DNA from: an uncultured Clostridia bacterium | Lineage (GTDB): Bacteria; Bacillota; Clostridia; Christensenellales; Pumilibacteraceae | Reading direction: 5' to 3' | NCBI GenBank assembly: GCA_947066105.1 | Contig: CAMSYM010000002.1 | Span: 148,390 to 212,389 of the forward strand | Length of the DNA: 64,000 bases | Part shown: positions 53,401 through 64,000 of the stretch, in pieces | Layout of the letters: each line of letters opens with the position of its first letter | How positions within the stretch are numbered: position 1 is the stretch's first letter | Translations under genes and position numbers: made by a program | Notes under the pieces: model-generated | What the model saw: only the letters and a program-made list of their open reading frames with translations | Databases searched by the model: none | What the model was told of the DNA's origin: nothing

Positions 53401-53479
53401 CACTGCGATAGTATCGACGGTGATCCCTGTCGGCTTGTATTCGCGCAAGCCGCCCGTCGCCAGCATCAGAGCGTTGTAA
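50402..53479 (+). CDS. Fused ABC transporter ATP-binding and FtsX-like permease protein (MacB-like)
   Basis: [18 protein letters not shown] Walker [33 protein letters not shown] signature/Walker B, then TM segments and large extracellular domain; C-terminal FtsX-like TM bundle. Confidence 0.93.
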   Translation: MLEVKHLRKEYRTKNGVITKALDDVSLTFAETGMVFILGKSGSGKSTLLNVCGGLDRADSGEIIIKGKSSNEFSGQDFDSYRNTYVGFVFQEYNILEEFTVEENIALALELQNKKRDKAVIERILADVDMTSFASRKPNTLSGGQKQRVAIARALVKEPEIIMADEPTGALDSKTGQQVFDTLKKLSETKLVIVISHDRDFAEQYGDRIIELKDGKVISDQTRAESGDGAKNVRFFGTDTVCVTRGAELTDADMQSIRQFLNKSGGAAVISTSRERISEMKQDLPELSVGAFEDVKEQPQSKAYPQQKLIRSHLPARHAIRMGGSSLKTKPVRLVFTILLSVIAFILFGLASTLMLFDGKSVTKETLNNASDEQLVLSKAYWETTKVYDGDKLDHEYENKRETPFTYDEFLKIREKYTGALAAVGANIYLNEVSMPNTVQQFYTTSLDGLIINDDSLEYIAGKAPAALDEAAITDFVLDGLKTDKTEVTMFSEKTNNSVVVDVNTATDIIYTAENPVKISVGGSYFKIVGIYKGMAVPAEYVALKEAADKCLQYDGDYQLTWQWQQARSSGMYARVAVTKELADEYVSAGGGNNDDIDIYKYFDSGYASVQLGFKDDNDVFVTENYVGNFAKYGERDGLQPLDIFDSNGDKVTALPSGSVAVNYTVWAEMLSRKMNDAVWGANNETANRVYEEWRSSAAQAAREEYEKLNPEPSQNDWDEWNEWNIALNDYIWKVVDEQDPISSLRRVAYGEIADMKTIKSVIKRAGDMAARMEVDASCTIYSEYNGEERPVTLTAMFFLGRYDYVAYLSDELYDLYYVSQSYDNDWHSEYSTDYVVPEDAFISTVFIPKSSSAVNEFVDLTYERGNDDSTFMIRNTVMLQLDMLIGMAGALETGFLIAGLVLALFAFLLMFNFISASITAKKKEIGILRAIGARTLDVFKIFLSEAMIIALICFIISTAGAFGACILLNTTLITDTFIKVSVFVFGPLSVACILGIALVTAIVSTVIPVGLYSRKPPVASIRAL

Positions 53480-53538
53480 AAACGCGATCGATAACGATAT
53501 CGGACGGATATTGTAAGAGAAAGACATTATTTAAGATC

Positions 53539-53580
53539 GGTGCGGATCGATAAGTTACTTGGAGTTCCGCACCGTTTTTA
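53539..53580 (+). terminator. Rho-independent terminator
   Basis: CGGTGCGGA...TCCGCACCG then TTTTT. Confidence 0.85.
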
Positions 53581-53687
53581 TTTGCGCGATAAAGTTTATG
53601 TTATATCGAATTCTCGGTTTTATTTGCGTATGATCGTTGCCGAATGACAAAAATTTCGGCAATCGGCGAAAATCGGTACAAAAAGCC

Positions 53688-53716
53688 TTGAAAAGTCGTG
53701 CGCGCTATGCTATAAT
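53688..53716 (+). promoter_or_regulatory. Sigma-A promoter for ftsK/spoIIIE
   Basis: TTGAAA - 17 bp - TATAAT. Confidence 0.75.
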
Positions 53717-53772
53717 GATATGTGCGTAGAAAAGCGTTCTGTTTTTTTGTGACTTTTTACGGGGAGTGCGCT

Positions 53773-56700
53773 GTGGCTAATAGCAGAAATAGGAAAAAGA
53801 ATAACAAAAGCAAAAGCGGTAATCACGACGCGTTGGGAATGACGCTCGTCGTCGTTTCGGCGTTTTTATTGTTATGCATAGCGATCAAGCCTGTTCTCGG
53901 CGTATTCAGCGAAGCGATTTTCGGCGTTATGCTCGGCGTGTTCGGCATAGCGGCGTATCCCATGCTTTTAGCCAATCTTTTGCTCGGCGTGTTCATTCTT
54001 CTGCGGCGGTCGTTGAGCGCGTCAAAAAAGACGATAATTTGCACGTCGCTTTTGGCGTTTTTCGGTTTGGTGATATTACAGCTTGCGTCTACCCATCATT
54101 TTTTGAGCGGCACGTTCAACGAGTATATCGAAAACGTTTATTATGCAAAGTATTCTGCGGGCGGCGTGATCATGGGCGTGATCGCTTTCGGACTGAAAGC
54201 GGGCATAACGGAGATCGCTTGTTACGTAGTGTTTTCGCTTGCGGTGATAATAACCGTGCTTGTGATGACTTCGGCTGTGTCGCGCATCAAAAACGCGATC
54301 GCAAACCGCAAGACGTCCAAAGCCCCGACCGAACCCAAGCCTGCGCCGCACAGCATGCTTTCCGACGACGAAGCGCGGCGAGTGATAGCGGTCGGTCCGC
54401 GCGGCGGGTTGTTTGTGGAACGTATCGAGCGTTCGTCGCCCGATTTCGCCGTCGAAACGGGGGTAGCCAGCGAAGCGCCGACGTCCGAAAAGCGCAACGT
54501 CAGCAATTATTCGGCTACGTCCGTTATGGACGGACGCGCGTCCGATCCCGACGAGAGCCGCAACACCGCGCGTTTTCGGTTGTTCGGCGACGCGGACGAA
54601 ATAAAGCGTCAGTCCGCCGAGGAATTCAGCAAGGCGTCGCGCCCGGAACCCAAGCCCGCGCCCAAAGCGTCGCAACGAGTGCGCGAGTACGAATTCACCG
54701 ACGATACCGACGGAATAGCGGAGCCGTACGAGCGCGTCAATACCGACGCGCAAAATGCGGACAAGCCGCGCAGAGTGGATTTCGACGGCACGCCGGGCAG
54801 TTTGAGCGCGCTTTATTTCCCGCCCGAAAAGGATATTCAGTTTAACGACGACGGTATAGAAAACGTCGACGAAATGCGCGCTCGCGAACGCAAGGCGAGC
54901 GAACGCTCTATATTCGAGCGCGCGTCCGCACCCGTGTTCGACATACCCAAGTACGACGCGCCGCGCGAAAACGTGGAAAAAATAATCGACGCGTCCGCGC
55001 CGATAAAGCCGCCGACCCCGTCGTTCGATCCGCCGCCCGCGCCGACTCTCGGCATATCCGCGGAAGATCGGTTCATGGCGGCGTTCGAGGATCTGCACAA
55101 AACGCCGCCGCCGCTCGAAACGGAAAGATTTTTGTCTCAGGACGATATAATAGACGCATACGAAGTGCGTTCGCGTTATGCCGTTCCCGACGAGCCGTCC
55201 ATACCCGTAGACGACGAGCCGCTCGAAGACATAGTGATCGCGAGCAATCCGCCGCAGCGTGCTTTCGTCGCGCCCGCGGTCGATCCGCACGTACCCGACG
55301 ATTTTTCGGACGGTATAACGGACGGCTCGCTCATTATATCGGACGAGCCTGCGATAGACATGTCGGAAACGCACGATAACGTCAGCGATCTTATAAGCGG
55401 CGACGATCTTTCTGGCATGTACCTGTCCGCGGACGACGCGCCGACGGCGCAAAAGCCCGCGCCGCCGCCCAAGCGTGCCAAAAACGCGCCGCTCGAAAAT
55501 CAGATCACCATAGACGGCATGCTCAAAGAAAAAGCCGAAGGCTCGGTAGTCGGCGCTATCGGCAAGCAGTACAAAAAATACAATTATACGCCGCCGCCTA
55601 TCGATCTTTTAAAGGTATACGACAAGATCGAAGCGTCGCAGGAAGAGCTTAACGCCAGCGCGCAAATTTTGGAAGACGTGGTTTCGCGGTTTTTGAAAGC
55701 GCAGGTTAAGGTGTTGGAAATAGTTCCGGGTCCGCAGGTAACGAGATACGAACTCGAAGTGCCGTCGGGCGTTACCGTGCGCAGTATCGAAACGCGCAGT
55801 GCGGATATCGCGTACGAGATGGCGGCTGTCGGCGGCGTTCGCGTGCAAGCGCCTATTCCCGGCAAGCGCGCGGTCGGTATAGAGATACCCAACAAGAACA
55901 AATCGATAGTCGGACTGCGCGAAGTAGTCGGTTCCAATACGTTTACCAAGCACAAATCGCCGTTGATATTTTCGGTCGGTAAGGACGTAGGCGGTGCGAA
56001 TATAGTTTGCGATCTCGAAAAAGCCCCGCACTTTTTGATAGCGGGACAAACGGGCAGCGGCAAAAGCGCATGTCTTAACAGTCTTATAGTGAGCTTGTTG
56101 TACAAGTCCAGTCCCGAAGATCTCAGACTGATGCTCATCGACCCCAAACGCGTCGAGTTCAGCAAGTTCAGGGGTATGCCGCACCTGTTGTTCGAAAAAA
56201 CGATCACCGAGCCTAACGAAGCGCTCAACGCGCTCAAATGGGCGGCGACCGAAATGGACAGGCGCTATACGATAATGCAAAAATATACGTGCAGTAAGAT
56301 CTCCGAATATAACGGACTGCCCGACGTGATTGCGGGAAAGCTGAACAAGCTCCCGCACATAATCATCATAATCGACGAGCTTGCCAACCTTATGCAGTCG
56401 GCGGTATCGGGCGAGATAGAAAGCAAGATAAGCTCGATAGCGGCGCTCGCGCGCGCGGCGGGTATCCACCTTATAGTCGCGACGCAACGTCCGTCTGCGG
56501 ACGTCGTGACCGGTACGATCAAAGCCAATCTCGGCAGTCGTATCGCGTTTAAAGTTCCCGACGCTACCAACTCGCGCATCATAGTCGACGAAGTGGGTGC
56601 GGAAGCGCTCGCCGGGGACGGCGATATGCTGTTTTTCCCGCAGGATTATTTGACGGCAAAGCGCGTGCAGGGTTCGTTCGTGAACGGCGACGAAGTTGTT

Positions 56701-57057
56701 GCCGTAGTCAATTATTTGAAAGAACATTACGAATGCGACTTCGACGACGACGCCGAGAAGTACGTTTGCGGCAACGGCGGCAGCGGTAGCGCGAACGGCG
56801 GCGACGGCGAAGGCGGCGGAGCGCTCGATCCGCTCGCGGCGCGAGTCATGGCGCACGGCATAAAGACCAAACAGCTTTCCACTTCGGTCGTACAGCGCAG
56901 GTTCAGTATAGGCTATGCGCGCGCGGCGCGTATCATAGACACGCTCGAAGACAGCGGGTATATAGGACCGAGCACGGGCAGCAGTAAGCCGCGCGACGTT
57001 ATCATGACGCCCGAAATGTACCGCGAAGTGTTCGGGCACGATCTCGAAGACAGTTGA
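53773..57057 (+). CDS. FtsK/SpoIIIE DNA translocase
   Basis: Four-TM N-terminus, long acidic/proline linker, IAGQTGSGKSACLNSLIVSLLYKSSPEDLRLMLIDPKRVEF, gamma domain TKQLSTSVVQRRFSIGYARAARIIDTLED. Likely GTG start at 53773 after GGGGAG. Confidence 0.95.
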   Translation: MANSRNRKKNNKSKSGNHDALGMTLVVVSAFLLLCIAIKPVLGVFSEAIFGVMLGVFGIAAYPMLLANLLLGVFILLRRSLSASKKTIICTSLLAFFGLVILQLASTHHFLSGTFNEYIENVYYAKYSAGGVIMGVIAFGLKAGITEIACYVVFSLAVIITVLVMTSAVSRIKNAIANRKTSKAPTEPKPAPHSMLSDDEARRVIAVGPRGGLFVERIERSSPDFAVETGVASEAPTSEKRNVSNYSATSVMDGRASDPDESRNTARFRLFGDADEIKRQSAEEFSKASRPEPKPAPKASQRVREYEFTDDTDGIAEPYERVNTDAQNADKPRRVDFDGTPGSLSALYFPPEKDIQFNDDGIENVDEMRARERKASERSIFERASAPVFDIPKYDAPRENVEKIIDASAPIKPPTPSFDPPPAPTLGISAEDRFMAAFEDLHKTPPPLETERFLSQDDIIDAYEVRSRYAVPDEPSIPVDDEPLEDIVIASNPPQRAFVAPAVDPHVPDDFSDGITDGSLIISDEPAIDMSETHDNVSDLISGDDLSGMYLSADDAPTAQKPAPPPKRAKNAPLENQITIDGMLKEKAEGSVVGAIGKQYKKYNYTPPPIDLLKVYDKIEASQEELNASAQILEDVVSRFLKAQVKVLEIVPGPQVTRYELEVPSGVTVRSIETRSADIAYEMAAVGGVRVQAPIPGKRAVGIEIPNKNKSIVGLREVVGSNTFTKHKSPLIFSVGKDVGGANIVCDLEKAPHFLIAGQTGSGKSACLNSLIVSLLYKSSPEDLRLMLIDPKRVEFSKFRGMPHLLFEKTITEPNEALNALKWAATEMDRRYTIMQKYTCSKISEYNGLPDVIAGKLNKLPHIIIIIDELANLMQSAVSGEIESKISSIAALARAAGIHLIVATQRPSADVVTGTIKANLGSRIAFKVPDATNSRIIVDEVGAEALAGDGDMLFFPQDYLTAKRVQGSFVNGDEVVAVVNYLKEHYECDFDDDAEKYVCGNGGSGSANGGDGEGGGALDPLAARVMAHGIKTKQLSTSVVQRRFSIGYARAARIIDTLEDSGYIGPSTGSSKPRDVIMTPEMYREVFGHDLEDS

Positions 57058-57087
57058 TGACAAGGACGAAAGGACTATCGGTAACGG

Positions 57088-58404
57088 ATGAAGAACATCG
57101 CAGTAATTTCACTCGGTTGTGATAAAAACAGGATCGACACGGAACGCATGCTGTACCGCATTGTGCGGGACGGGCATGCTATTGTCGATTTGCCCGACGC
57201 CGAAGTCGTCATCGTCAATACCTGCGCTTTTATAGAAAGCGCGCGGCAGGAAAGCATAGACAATATTCTCGAATGCGCGCGGCTCAAAACGGACGGGAAA
57301 TGCCAAAGGCTCATCGTTACGGGCTGTTTGCCGCAAAAGCACATGTCCGAGCTTAAAGCGGCTTTGCCCGAAGTCGACGCGTTTTTGGGCGCGTTCGAAT
57401 ACGACAGGATATGTTCGGAGATCGATCGAACGGAATATCGTTCAAACGTCGATACGGACGGGTATTCCGCGTTTTGCGCGGACGAAAACTGCGGGCGGGT
57501 GTTGACTACCTTCCCGCACGTCGCGTACTTGAAAATAGCCGAGGGCTGTAACAATAAATGCACGTTTTGCACCATTCCGTCCATACGCGGCTCATACAGG
57601 TCGCGTCCGATATCCGATATCGTGTCGGAAGCGGCGGGGCTTGTAAAGGACGGCGTCAGAGAGCTTATTCTCGTGGCTCAGGACGTGACGCGTTACGGAA
57701 CGGATATAGGCGTATCGCTTATAGGACTTTTGGACGAGCTTGAAAAACTGCCCGTCGACATGATAAGGCTGTTATACTGCTATCCCGAACGCGTCGACGA
57801 CGAGCTTATCGAAAGGATAGCGTCGTCGCGCAAGATAGTCAAATATATAGATATCCCGTTACAGCACGCGTCCGATAAAATACTCAAACTCATGAACCGC
57901 AAGACCACCGGCGCGCAGGCGTCGGAGCTTATAGAAAAGCTCCACGCGCGCGGTATAGCGGTGCGCACTACGCTAATGGTCGGATTCCCCGGCGAAACGC
58001 AAAAAGAATTCGACGAGCTGTGCGAGTTCGTAAGGCGAGTAAAGCCCGAATATGCGGGTGTGTTCGCCTATTCCAAGGAGAGCGGAACGCCCGCGGCGCG
58101 CTTGCCGGAACAGGTCAAACGCGCGGATAAGATAAAGCGCGTAAAGACGCTCGGCGCGATATGTACCGACGTAACGCGCGAGTTCAATAAAAGCCTTGTC
58201 GGCAAAACGATAGACGTTTTGTACGAGGACGTAGACTTCGATAAAAACAAATTCGTCGGGCGCGCCCGATTCCAAACGCCGAGCGTCGACGGATGCGTAT
58301 ACTTCGAGTGCGCGCAGGCAGACGTAGGCAAGTCGTACAATGTGAAAATAACCGATTGCGACGATTACGATCTTTACGGCGTCTGTTCGGACGACGATAC
58401 ATAA
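57088..58404 (+). CDS. rimO: Ribosomal protein uS12 methylthiotransferase
   Basis: ISLGCDKNRIDTERML; VNTCAFIESARQESID; radical SAM CNNKCTFCTIPSIRGSYRSR; TRAM domain. Confidence 0.95.
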   Translation: MKNIAVISLGCDKNRIDTERMLYRIVRDGHAIVDLPDAEVVIVNTCAFIESARQESIDNILECARLKTDGKCQRLIVTGCLPQKHMSELKAALPEVDAFLGAFEYDRICSEIDRTEYRSNVDTDGYSAFCADENCGRVLTTFPHVAYLKIAEGCNNKCTFCTIPSIRGSYRSRPISDIVSEAAGLVKDGVRELILVAQDVTRYGTDIGVSLIGLLDELEKLPVDMIRLLYCYPERVDDELIERIASSRKIVKYIDIPLQHASDKILKLMNRKTTGAQASELIEKLHARGIAVRTTLMVGFPGETQKEFDELCEFVRRVKPEYAGVFAYSKESGTPAARLPEQVKRADKIKRVKTLGAICTDVTREFNKSLVGKTIDVLYEDVDFDKNKFVGRARFQTPSVDGCVYFECAQADVGKSYNVKITDCDDYDLYGVCSDDDT

Positions 58405-58452
58405 AGCAAAACGTCGACAGCGTTGTCGGCGGCGGAGGTATTTTACGCAAGC

Positions 58453-59043
58453 ATGAAAATGAATTTACCAAACAGACTGACGGTGTTCAGGATTTTATTG
58501 ATACCGGTGTTCATAGTGTTGTACTTCGTCGAGTTCGAGGGGCATACGTTTGCCGCCGCGCTCGTGTATCTTGTCGCGTGCTTCACCGATTTCTTTGACG
58601 GCTATCTCGCGCGCAAGCATGACCTTGTCACCAATTTCGGCAAGTTTATCGACCCGATCGCGGATAAAATGCTTATCGCGTGTTCGTTGATAGCTGTGTG
58701 CGTCACCGCGCCGATAGCAGAGCCTGCGTTTGCGTATACGGTGACGATAGCGGTCTGCACTATGTGCATATTGTCGCGCGAACTTATGATAAGCGTTTTT
58801 CGTACCGTCGCCGCAGACAAGCATGTGGTGCTTGCCGCGGATATGGCGGGCAAGCTGAAAACAGTCGTGCAAATGATGGCGTTGTTCGCGCTGTTGCCCG
58901 TGACCGATTTTTATGTTTGGAACAAACTCGCGGGCGAAGTGTTCTTTTACGGCGGGTTCGCGCTGTTGGCGCTCGCCACGCTTTTGACGGTAATATCGGG
59001 CATACGGTATATAGTGATGAACAAGGCGGTTTTGGAGGATTAA
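58453..59043 (+). CDS. pgsA: CDP-diacylglycerol-glycerol-3-phosphate 3-phosphatidyltransferase
   Basis: MKMNLPNRLTVFRILLIPVFIV; CDP-OH-P motif DFFDGYLARKHDLVTNFGKFIDPIADK. Confidence 0.94.
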   Translation: MKMNLPNRLTVFRILLIPVFIVLYFVEFEGHTFAAALVYLVACFTDFFDGYLARKHDLVTNFGKFIDPIADKMLIACSLIAVCVTAPIAEPAFAYTVTIAVCTMCILSRELMISVFRTVAADKHVVLAADMAGKLKTVVQMMALFALLPVTDFYVWNKLAGEVFFYGGFALLALATLLTVISGIRYIVMNKAVLED

Positions 59044-60126
59044 ATGAGAGTCGGATTTTTATCTGTCGACCGCTCGACCGTCGATAAACGCGAAGCGGAA
59101 ATAGCGATGTTCGACAACGGGCATACCGCCGACGTATTCATGATCGTGCAAAGCGCGGACATCGATCGGGCGGTGACCGACCTGCGCGCTATTTGCGACG
59201 CGATAATAATAGACGGCAATGTGGCGGCGTTTTACGACGCGTACAAGGACACTTTGTCGTCGCGTCCCGATCACTTCGAGCTTGACGGAAAGCTCCACAG
59301 CGTCGTGCGCACGGTCACGCCCGAATACTTGGCGGACAGGTTTTTGCCGTTGCTCAACAAAAAGGGCAAAAAGCGTTATGCGACGGTCGTTTTCAAAACG
59401 TACGGTAAGTCGGAGAGCGAGCTTAGGATATTGCTCAAAGAATACTTGACTAAAAAGAGCAAGGTGCAGATAGGGTTTTTTCCCGAATTTTTGGAATGCG
59501 AAGTCCATGCGCGTTGCGCGACGAACATGGCTAAGGAAGAAATGAACGCGCTGTCGCAAAAGTTGGACGGTATACTCGGCGCGTTTACTTACGCTTACGA
59601 ACGCATAAGCTTGCAGGAATGCGTCGCGCAAATGCTCAAAGAGGAAGGACTGAAACTCAAAATAGCCGAATCGTTCACCGGCGGCGCGCTTGGCGCGACG
59701 TTCACGGCTTTGGCGGGCGCGAGCGAGTATTTGGTCGAGGACGTAGTGGCTTATTCTGTGGCGTCCAAGCATAAGCGACTGGGCGTGCCTATGGAAGTGA
59801 TAGCCGAAAAAGGCGCGGTCAGCGGCGACACCGCTTACAATATGGCGCTCGGTCTGATGTCCGCGGGCGATTGCGATATAGCCGTCGCAACGACGGGCAA
59901 CGCCGGTCCTGCGGCGCAAAGCGGGGCTGTTGGGCTGTGCTATATCGCGCTCGGGATAACCAAACAAAAAAGCATAGGCGTATTCAAATACGTGTTCGAC
60001 GGCGACCGCGTCGACAATATTCAAAGCGGCGTCAAGAACGCGTTGTTGCTGATATACAGCGGTATACTCGAATACAAAAAATCGTCCGCATCCGTTCAGA
60101 CCGACGCGGCGTATTCGGGTCAATAA
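59044..60126 (+). CDS. Divergent CinA-like protein (C-terminal PncC/CinA amidohydrolase domain)
   Basis: ESFTGGALGATFTALAGASEYLVEDVVAYSVASKHKRLGVP...GAVSGDTAYNMALGLMSAGDCDIAVATTGNAGPAAQ; located directly upstream of recA. Confidence 0.85.
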   Translation: MRVGFLSVDRSTVDKREAEIAMFDNGHTADVFMIVQSADIDRAVTDLRAICDAIIIDGNVAAFYDAYKDTLSSRPDHFELDGKLHSVVRTVTPEYLADRFLPLLNKKGKKRYATVVFKTYGKSESELRILLKEYLTKKSKVQIGFFPEFLECEVHARCATNMAKEEMNALSQKLDGILGAFTYAYERISLQECVAQMLKEEGLKLKIAESFTGGALGATFTALAGASEYLVEDVVAYSVASKHKRLGVPMEVIAEKGAVSGDTAYNMALGLMSAGDCDIAVATTGNAGPAAQSGAVGLCYIALGITKQKSIGVFKYVFDGDRVDNIQSGVKNALLLIYSGILEYKKSSASVQTDAAYSGQ

Positions 60127-60162
60127 CAGTTAATACACGGGTCACCGTAAAAGAGGTATAAA

Positions 60163-61245
60163 ATGGATAAGAAAGAAAAATTCAAAGTTTACAACACCGA
60201 CATGTCGCCCGAGGAAAAAGAAAAAGCGCTCGCCGACACCATTGCGCAGATCGAAAAAACGTACGGCAAAGGCTCGATCATGCGCATGACCGATTCGGTC
60301 GCGACGCAGGTCGACGCGATACCCACGGGCTGTCTTTCGCTCGATCTCGCGCTCGGCATAGGCGGACTTCCGCGCGGCAGGATAGTGGAGATATACGGTC
60401 CCGAATCGAGCGGTAAGACCACGCTTTCGTTGCACGTCATTGCGGAAACGCAAAAGGCGGGCGGCATGGTCGCGTTCATCGACGCGGAGCATGCGCTCGA
60501 TCCCGTATACGCGCAAAGACTGGGTATCGATCTTTCGCGGCTTTACATATGCCAGCCCGACAACGGCGAACAGGCGCTCGACATCGCCGAAGCGCTCGTG
60601 CGTTCCGCCGCCATGGACGTGGTGGTCATCGACTCGGTAGCGGCGCTCACTCCGCAAGCGGAGATCAACGGCGAAATAGGCGAAAGCCACGTCGGACTTC
60701 AAGCTCGGTTGATGTCGCAGGCGTTGCGCAAGATCGCTGGCGTTTGCAACAAGACCAAGACGTGTATCATATTCATCAACCAATTGCGCGAAAAAATAGG
60801 CGTTATGTACGGCAACCCCGAAGTAACGCCCGGCGGCAAAGCGCTCAAATTCTATTCGAGCGTACGGTTGGACGTGAGAAAAGGCGAAGCCATTAAGGAC
60901 GGCGGCAACGTTATAGGCAACCGCACAAAGGTCAAGGTCGTAAAAAACAAGCTCGCGCCCCCGTTCAAAACGGTCGAGTTCGATCTTATTTTCGGCAAAG
61001 GCATTTCCAACGAAGGCGTTGTTTTGGACATGGCTATCGATAACGGTATAATCGTCAAGAGCGGTTCGTGGTTCTCGTACAACGACGAACGGCTCGGTCA
61101 GGGCAGAGAAACGGTCAAGCAGATAATACTCGGTCGTCCCGAACTTATGCAGGAGCTGGAAGTCAAGATCAAGGATCTCGTCGCGCAAAAGGGCGGCATA
61201 GGCTTCGATACGGGCGACGAAGATAAGTCCGACGACGACGAATAA
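60163..61245 (+). CDS. recA: Recombinase A
   Basis: [70 protein letters not shown]. Confidence 0.99.
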   Translation: MDKKEKFKVYNTDMSPEEKEKALADTIAQIEKTYGKGSIMRMTDSVATQVDAIPTGCLSLDLALGIGGLPRGRIVEIYGPESSGKTTLSLHVIAETQKAGGMVAFIDAEHALDPVYAQRLGIDLSRLYICQPDNGEQALDIAEALVRSAAMDVVVIDSVAALTPQAEINGEIGESHVGLQARLMSQALRKIAGVCNKTKTCIIFINQLREKIGVMYGNPEVTPGGKALKFYSSVRLDVRKGEAIKDGGNVIGNRTKVKVVKNKLAPPFKTVEFDLIFGKGISNEGVVLDMAIDNGIIVKSGSWFSYNDERLGQGRETVKQIILGRPELMQELEVKIKDLVAQKGGIGFDTGDEDKSDDDE

Positions 61246-61279
61246 TAATAAATACCATGGGATATGGGATCGGCATAAA

Positions 61280-61332
61280 TTAAAAAGACTTTTAATTCCG
61301 CATTCCGCATTCCTAATTCCGCATTTAATGTG
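61280..61332. repeat. Short AATTCCGCATTCCGCATTCCTAATTCCGCATT repeat upstream of ruvA
   Basis: Reverse-complement relative of the AATGCGGAATTCGGAATT intergenic modules. Confidence 0.55.
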
Positions 61333-61334
61333 TT

Positions 61335-61907
61335 ATGTTTGATTATATTTCGGGTAAGATAGCCGCCGTCGGCGAGAGCCGCGTGGTGATAGACTGCAAC
61401 GGCGTCGGGTTCGCGCTTACGGCGTCCGCTTTCACGTGCGCCGAATGCAGTCGCAAGACCGAAGTCAAACTGCCCGTATATCTTGCGGTGCGCGAGGACG
61501 CGTTGGAGCTTTACGGGTTTATCGACGACGGCGAACGCGAATTGTTTTTACAGCTCATAAACGTTTCGGGCGTAGGTCCAAAGCTCGCCGTATCCGTACT
61601 CGGCGGCATGCGCAAGGACAGATTGATATCGGCTATCGCTTGCGCGGACGTCGCGGCGCTTTCGTCGATAAAAGGTGTGGGCAAAAAGACGGCGGAACGC
61701 ATCGCGCTCGAATTAAAGGGCAAGCTCGCGGACGCCGTCGACGGCGTTGCCGTTGCGGACGTGTCGGGCGGAGTTGCAGACGAAAAGGCTGTGCTTGCGC
61801 TCGTCAGCTTGGGCTACGACAAAAAGGAAGCGGAAGCCGTCGTCAAAAAAGTCGCCAAGCCAGATATGACGACCGAACAGATCGTGCGCGCGGCGCTTGC
61901 GGGGTAA
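61335..61907 (+). CDS. ruvA: Holliday junction branch migration protein RuvA
   Basis: MFDYISGKIAAVGESRVVIDCNGVGF; FLQLINVSGVGPKLAVSVL; GVGKKTAERIALELKGKL. Confidence 0.96.
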   Translation: MFDYISGKIAAVGESRVVIDCNGVGFALTASAFTCAECSRKTEVKLPVYLAVREDALELYGFIDDGERELFLQLINVSGVGPKLAVSVLGGMRKDRLISAIACADVAALSSIKGVGKKTAERIALELKGKLADAVDGVAVADVSGGVADEKAVLALVSLGYDKKEAEAVVKKVAKPDMTTEQIVRAALAG

Positions 61908-61910
61908 TGT

Positions 61911-62957
61911 ATGGACGATAAAAGGTTTATTGCCAATAAAGCGCTTATCGAGGATGACGGCGACGTATCGTTGCGCCCGACTACGTTCGACGAGTATATA
62001 GGACAGGACAAAGTAAAAGCCAATCTTAAAGTTTACGTCGCGGCGAGCAAGGCGCGCGGCGAAGCGCTCGATCACGTTTTGCTTTACGGTCCGCCGGGCT
62101 TGGGCAAGACCACGCTCGCGCACATAATCGCGTCCGAGCTGGGCGTCGAGATAAAGGTCACGAGCGGACCGGGCATAGAGCGCGCGGCAAATCTCGCGTC
62201 GCTTTTGACTAACATGCAAGAGCGCGACGTGCTGTTTTTGGACGAAATACACAGGCTCAATCATTCGATAGAGGAAGTGCTGTATCCCGCAATGGAGGAC
62301 TTTGCGCTCGATATTTCGACGGGCAAGGGCGCGGGCGCGACTTCTATAAGGCTCAATCTGAATAAGTTTACTCTTATCGGCGCTACGACGCGCGCGGGCA
62401 TGCTTACAGGTCCTTTGCGCGATCGGTTCGGCGTTATATGTCGGCTCGAACCGTACTCGTCGGACGATCTGGTGCGCATCGTTAAGCGTTCGGCTAAGCT
62501 ATTGAAAATCGCGATAGACGATGATGCGGCGCGCGAGCTGGCGTCGAGATCGCGCGGCACGCCGCGAATAGCCAACAGACTGTTAAAGCGCGTGCGCGAT
62601 TTCGCGGAAGTTTATAACGACGGGGTAATTAGCCTTGCCATAACGAGAAAGGCGCTTGCGGATATGGAGATCGACCCGCTCGGACTCGACTATAACGACA
62701 TGAAATTGCTCGGTGCGCTCGTCAAAAAGTTCGACGGCGGACCGACGGGGTTGGACACTCTCGCGGCGGCGATAAACGAGGACGCAGGCACGATAGAGGA
62801 CGTTATCGAACCGTATTTGATACAGCTCGGTTTTATAGCCCGTACGTCGCGCGGACGTGTCGCGCTCAAAGCAGCGTACCGACATTTGAACGTTGCGCCC
62901 ACGAAAAAAGCGAGCGAACAGCTTTCGTTTTTGACCGACGATAACAAAGATGAATAA
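61911..62957 (+). CDS. ruvB: Holliday junction branch migration helicase RuvB
   Basis: [75 protein letters not shown]. Confidence 0.98.
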   Translation: MDDKRFIANKALIEDDGDVSLRPTTFDEYIGQDKVKANLKVYVAASKARGEALDHVLLYGPPGLGKTTLAHIIASELGVEIKVTSGPGIERAANLASLLTNMQERDVLFLDEIHRLNHSIEEVLYPAMEDFALDISTGKGAGATSIRLNLNKFTLIGATTRAGMLTGPLRDRFGVICRLEPYSSDDLVRIVKRSAKLLKIAIDDDAARELASRSRGTPRIANRLLKRVRDFAEVYNDGVISLAITRKALADMEIDPLGLDYNDMKLLGALVKKFDGGPTGLDTLAAAINEDAGTIEDVIEPYLIQLGFIARTSRGRVALKAAYRHLNVAPTKKASEQLSFLTDDNKDE

Positions 62958-64000
62958 GAGCGATTTTTATTACGATCTTCCGCAAGAACTGATAGCACAA
63001 ACGCCTATCGAACCGCGCGACGCGTCGCGGCTTTTGGTATACGACAAAACCGCCGATAAAGTGTCGCACCGTCATTTTTACGATCTGCCGAAGCTGTTGC
63101 GCAAAGACGATCTGCTCGTGATAAACAATACAAAGGTCTTGCCCGCGCGCGTTACCGGCGAAAAGACGGACACGGGCGCTAAAATATCGTTTTTACTGCA
63201 TAAGCGCATAGACGCGCATACCTGGGAAACGCTGTGCCGTCCCGCAAAGCGCGCCAAGCTCGGCGCGCGACTGGTGTTTTCGCCCGATCTTGCGGGCGAG
63301 ATAGTCGGCGTCGGCGACGAAGGCGAGCGCACGTTGCGATTCGAGTACGACGGAGTTTTCGAGCAAATACTCGACCGTATCGGCGAAGTGCCGTTGCCGC
63401 ATTATATCCATGATCGACTTAAAACGATAGATCGGTACCAAACGGTGTACGCCAAGGACGTCGGCTCGTCCGCCGCGCCGACAGCGGGCTTGCACTTTAC
63501 GCCGCGGCTCATGGACGAGCTTAAAGCCATGGGGGTGGAGTTTGCCGAAGTGCTGTTGCACGTGGGACTCGGCACGTTTTTGCCCGTCAAGACCGACGAT
63601 GTGGAAAACCACAAAATGCACAGCGAGTTTTATCAAGTGACGGAAGCCGCCGCGCAGAAAATAAACGCCGCGCGTTCCGCGGGACGGCGAGTGATAGCCG
63701 TCGGCACGACGAGCGTGCGCGTACTCGAATCGAGCTCGGACGAAAACGGAACGGTGCGCGCGGGTAGCGGCGATACGAGCATATTCATATATCCGCCATA
63801 TAAGTTCAAAGCGGTTGACGGCTTGATAACCAATTTCCACTTGCCCGAAAGCACGCTCGTCATGCTTGTGAGCGCGTTTATAGGCAGAGAAAAAACGCTC
63901 GAACTTTATAAAACGGCGGTGAAAGAGAAGTATAGATTTTTCTCATTCGGCGACGCGATGTTTATTGTAGGCAGGAGCGATGATGATAAAGATAAACCGC
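62950..64000 (+). CDS. queA: S-adenosylmethionine:tRNA ribosyltransferase-isomerase (3'-truncated by window end)
   Basis: Open frame from the ATG at 62950 to the window end: [32 protein letters not shown]...[14 protein letters not shown]...[16 protein letters not shown]...[14 protein letters not shown]...[11 protein letters not shown]. Absent from the ORF track because no stop is reached. Confidence 0.96.
   Translation, partial: MNKSDFYYDLPQELIAQTPIEPRDASRLLVYDKTADKVSHRHFYDLPKLLRKDDLLVINNTKVLPARVTGEKTDTGAKISFLLHKRIDAHTWETLCRPAKRAKLGARLVFSPDLAGEIVGVGDEGERTLRFEYDGVFEQILDRIGEVPLPHYIHDRLKTIDRYQTVYAKDVGSSAAPTAGLHFTPRLMDELKAMGVEFAEVLLHVGLGTFLPVKTDDVENHKMHSEFYQVTEAAAQKINAARSAGRRVIAVGTTSVRVLESSSDENGTVRAGSGDTSIFIYPPYKFKAVDGLITNFHLPESTLVMLVSAFIGREKTLELYKTAVKEKYRFFSFGDAMFIVGRSDDDKDKP

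Noticed and set aside
60127-60162. LexA/SOS box upstream of recA
   Set aside because: No GAAC-N4-GTTC-type box seen by eye in the short cinA-recA spacer; recA is probably transcribed with upstream genes.

Overview
About 64 kb of chromosomal sequence from an anaerobic, probably endospore-forming member of the Bacillota (Clostridia-like). Support for this is a PFOR, a gerA-type germination operon, rpsO-pnp-(ylxY-like deacetylase)-M16 peptidase synteny, ftsK/spoIIIE-rimO-pgsA-cinA-recA synteny, and consensus sigma-A promoters. I recognise about 40 protein-coding genes: PFOR, gatCA, a germinant receptor operon, rpsU, a stand-alone Spo0A-C-like protein, argGH, two InlB-repeat lipoproteins, rpsO, pnp, a PP2C phosphatase plus Ser/Thr kinase pair, a pur cluster (purE-C-M-N-H-D-L, no purF), a MscS channel, murG, trmL, a type IIA topoisomerase pair, an SLT transglycosylase, a fused ABC transporter, FtsK/SpoIIIE, rimO, pgsA, a divergent cinA, recA, ruvAB and queA (truncated at the window edge). 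No tRNA, rRNA, CRISPR array, phage or transposase was recognised. The most interesting signals are: (i) a G10 homopolymer in the -35/-10 spacer of an ABC-transporter promoter and a C9 tract near the 5' end of a lipoprotein ORF, which look like phase-variable contingency loci; (ii) a 108-aa stand-alone Spo0A-C-like protein preceded by two TGTCGAA (0A-box) motifs; (iii) a structured RNA of about 165 nt between rpsO and pnp; (iv) a terminator hairpin with a consensus -35 in its loop, driving a possibly leaderless gene; (v) a family of dispersed palindromic intergenic repeats inserted repeatedly in the pur cluster and at 41.4-42.1 kb; (vi) repeated LDGYG motifs in the lipoproteins; (vii) a topoisomerase pair with mixed Gyr/Par features and Gln at a quinolone-contact position. 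All calls come from reading the sequence and supplied translations; no database search was run.
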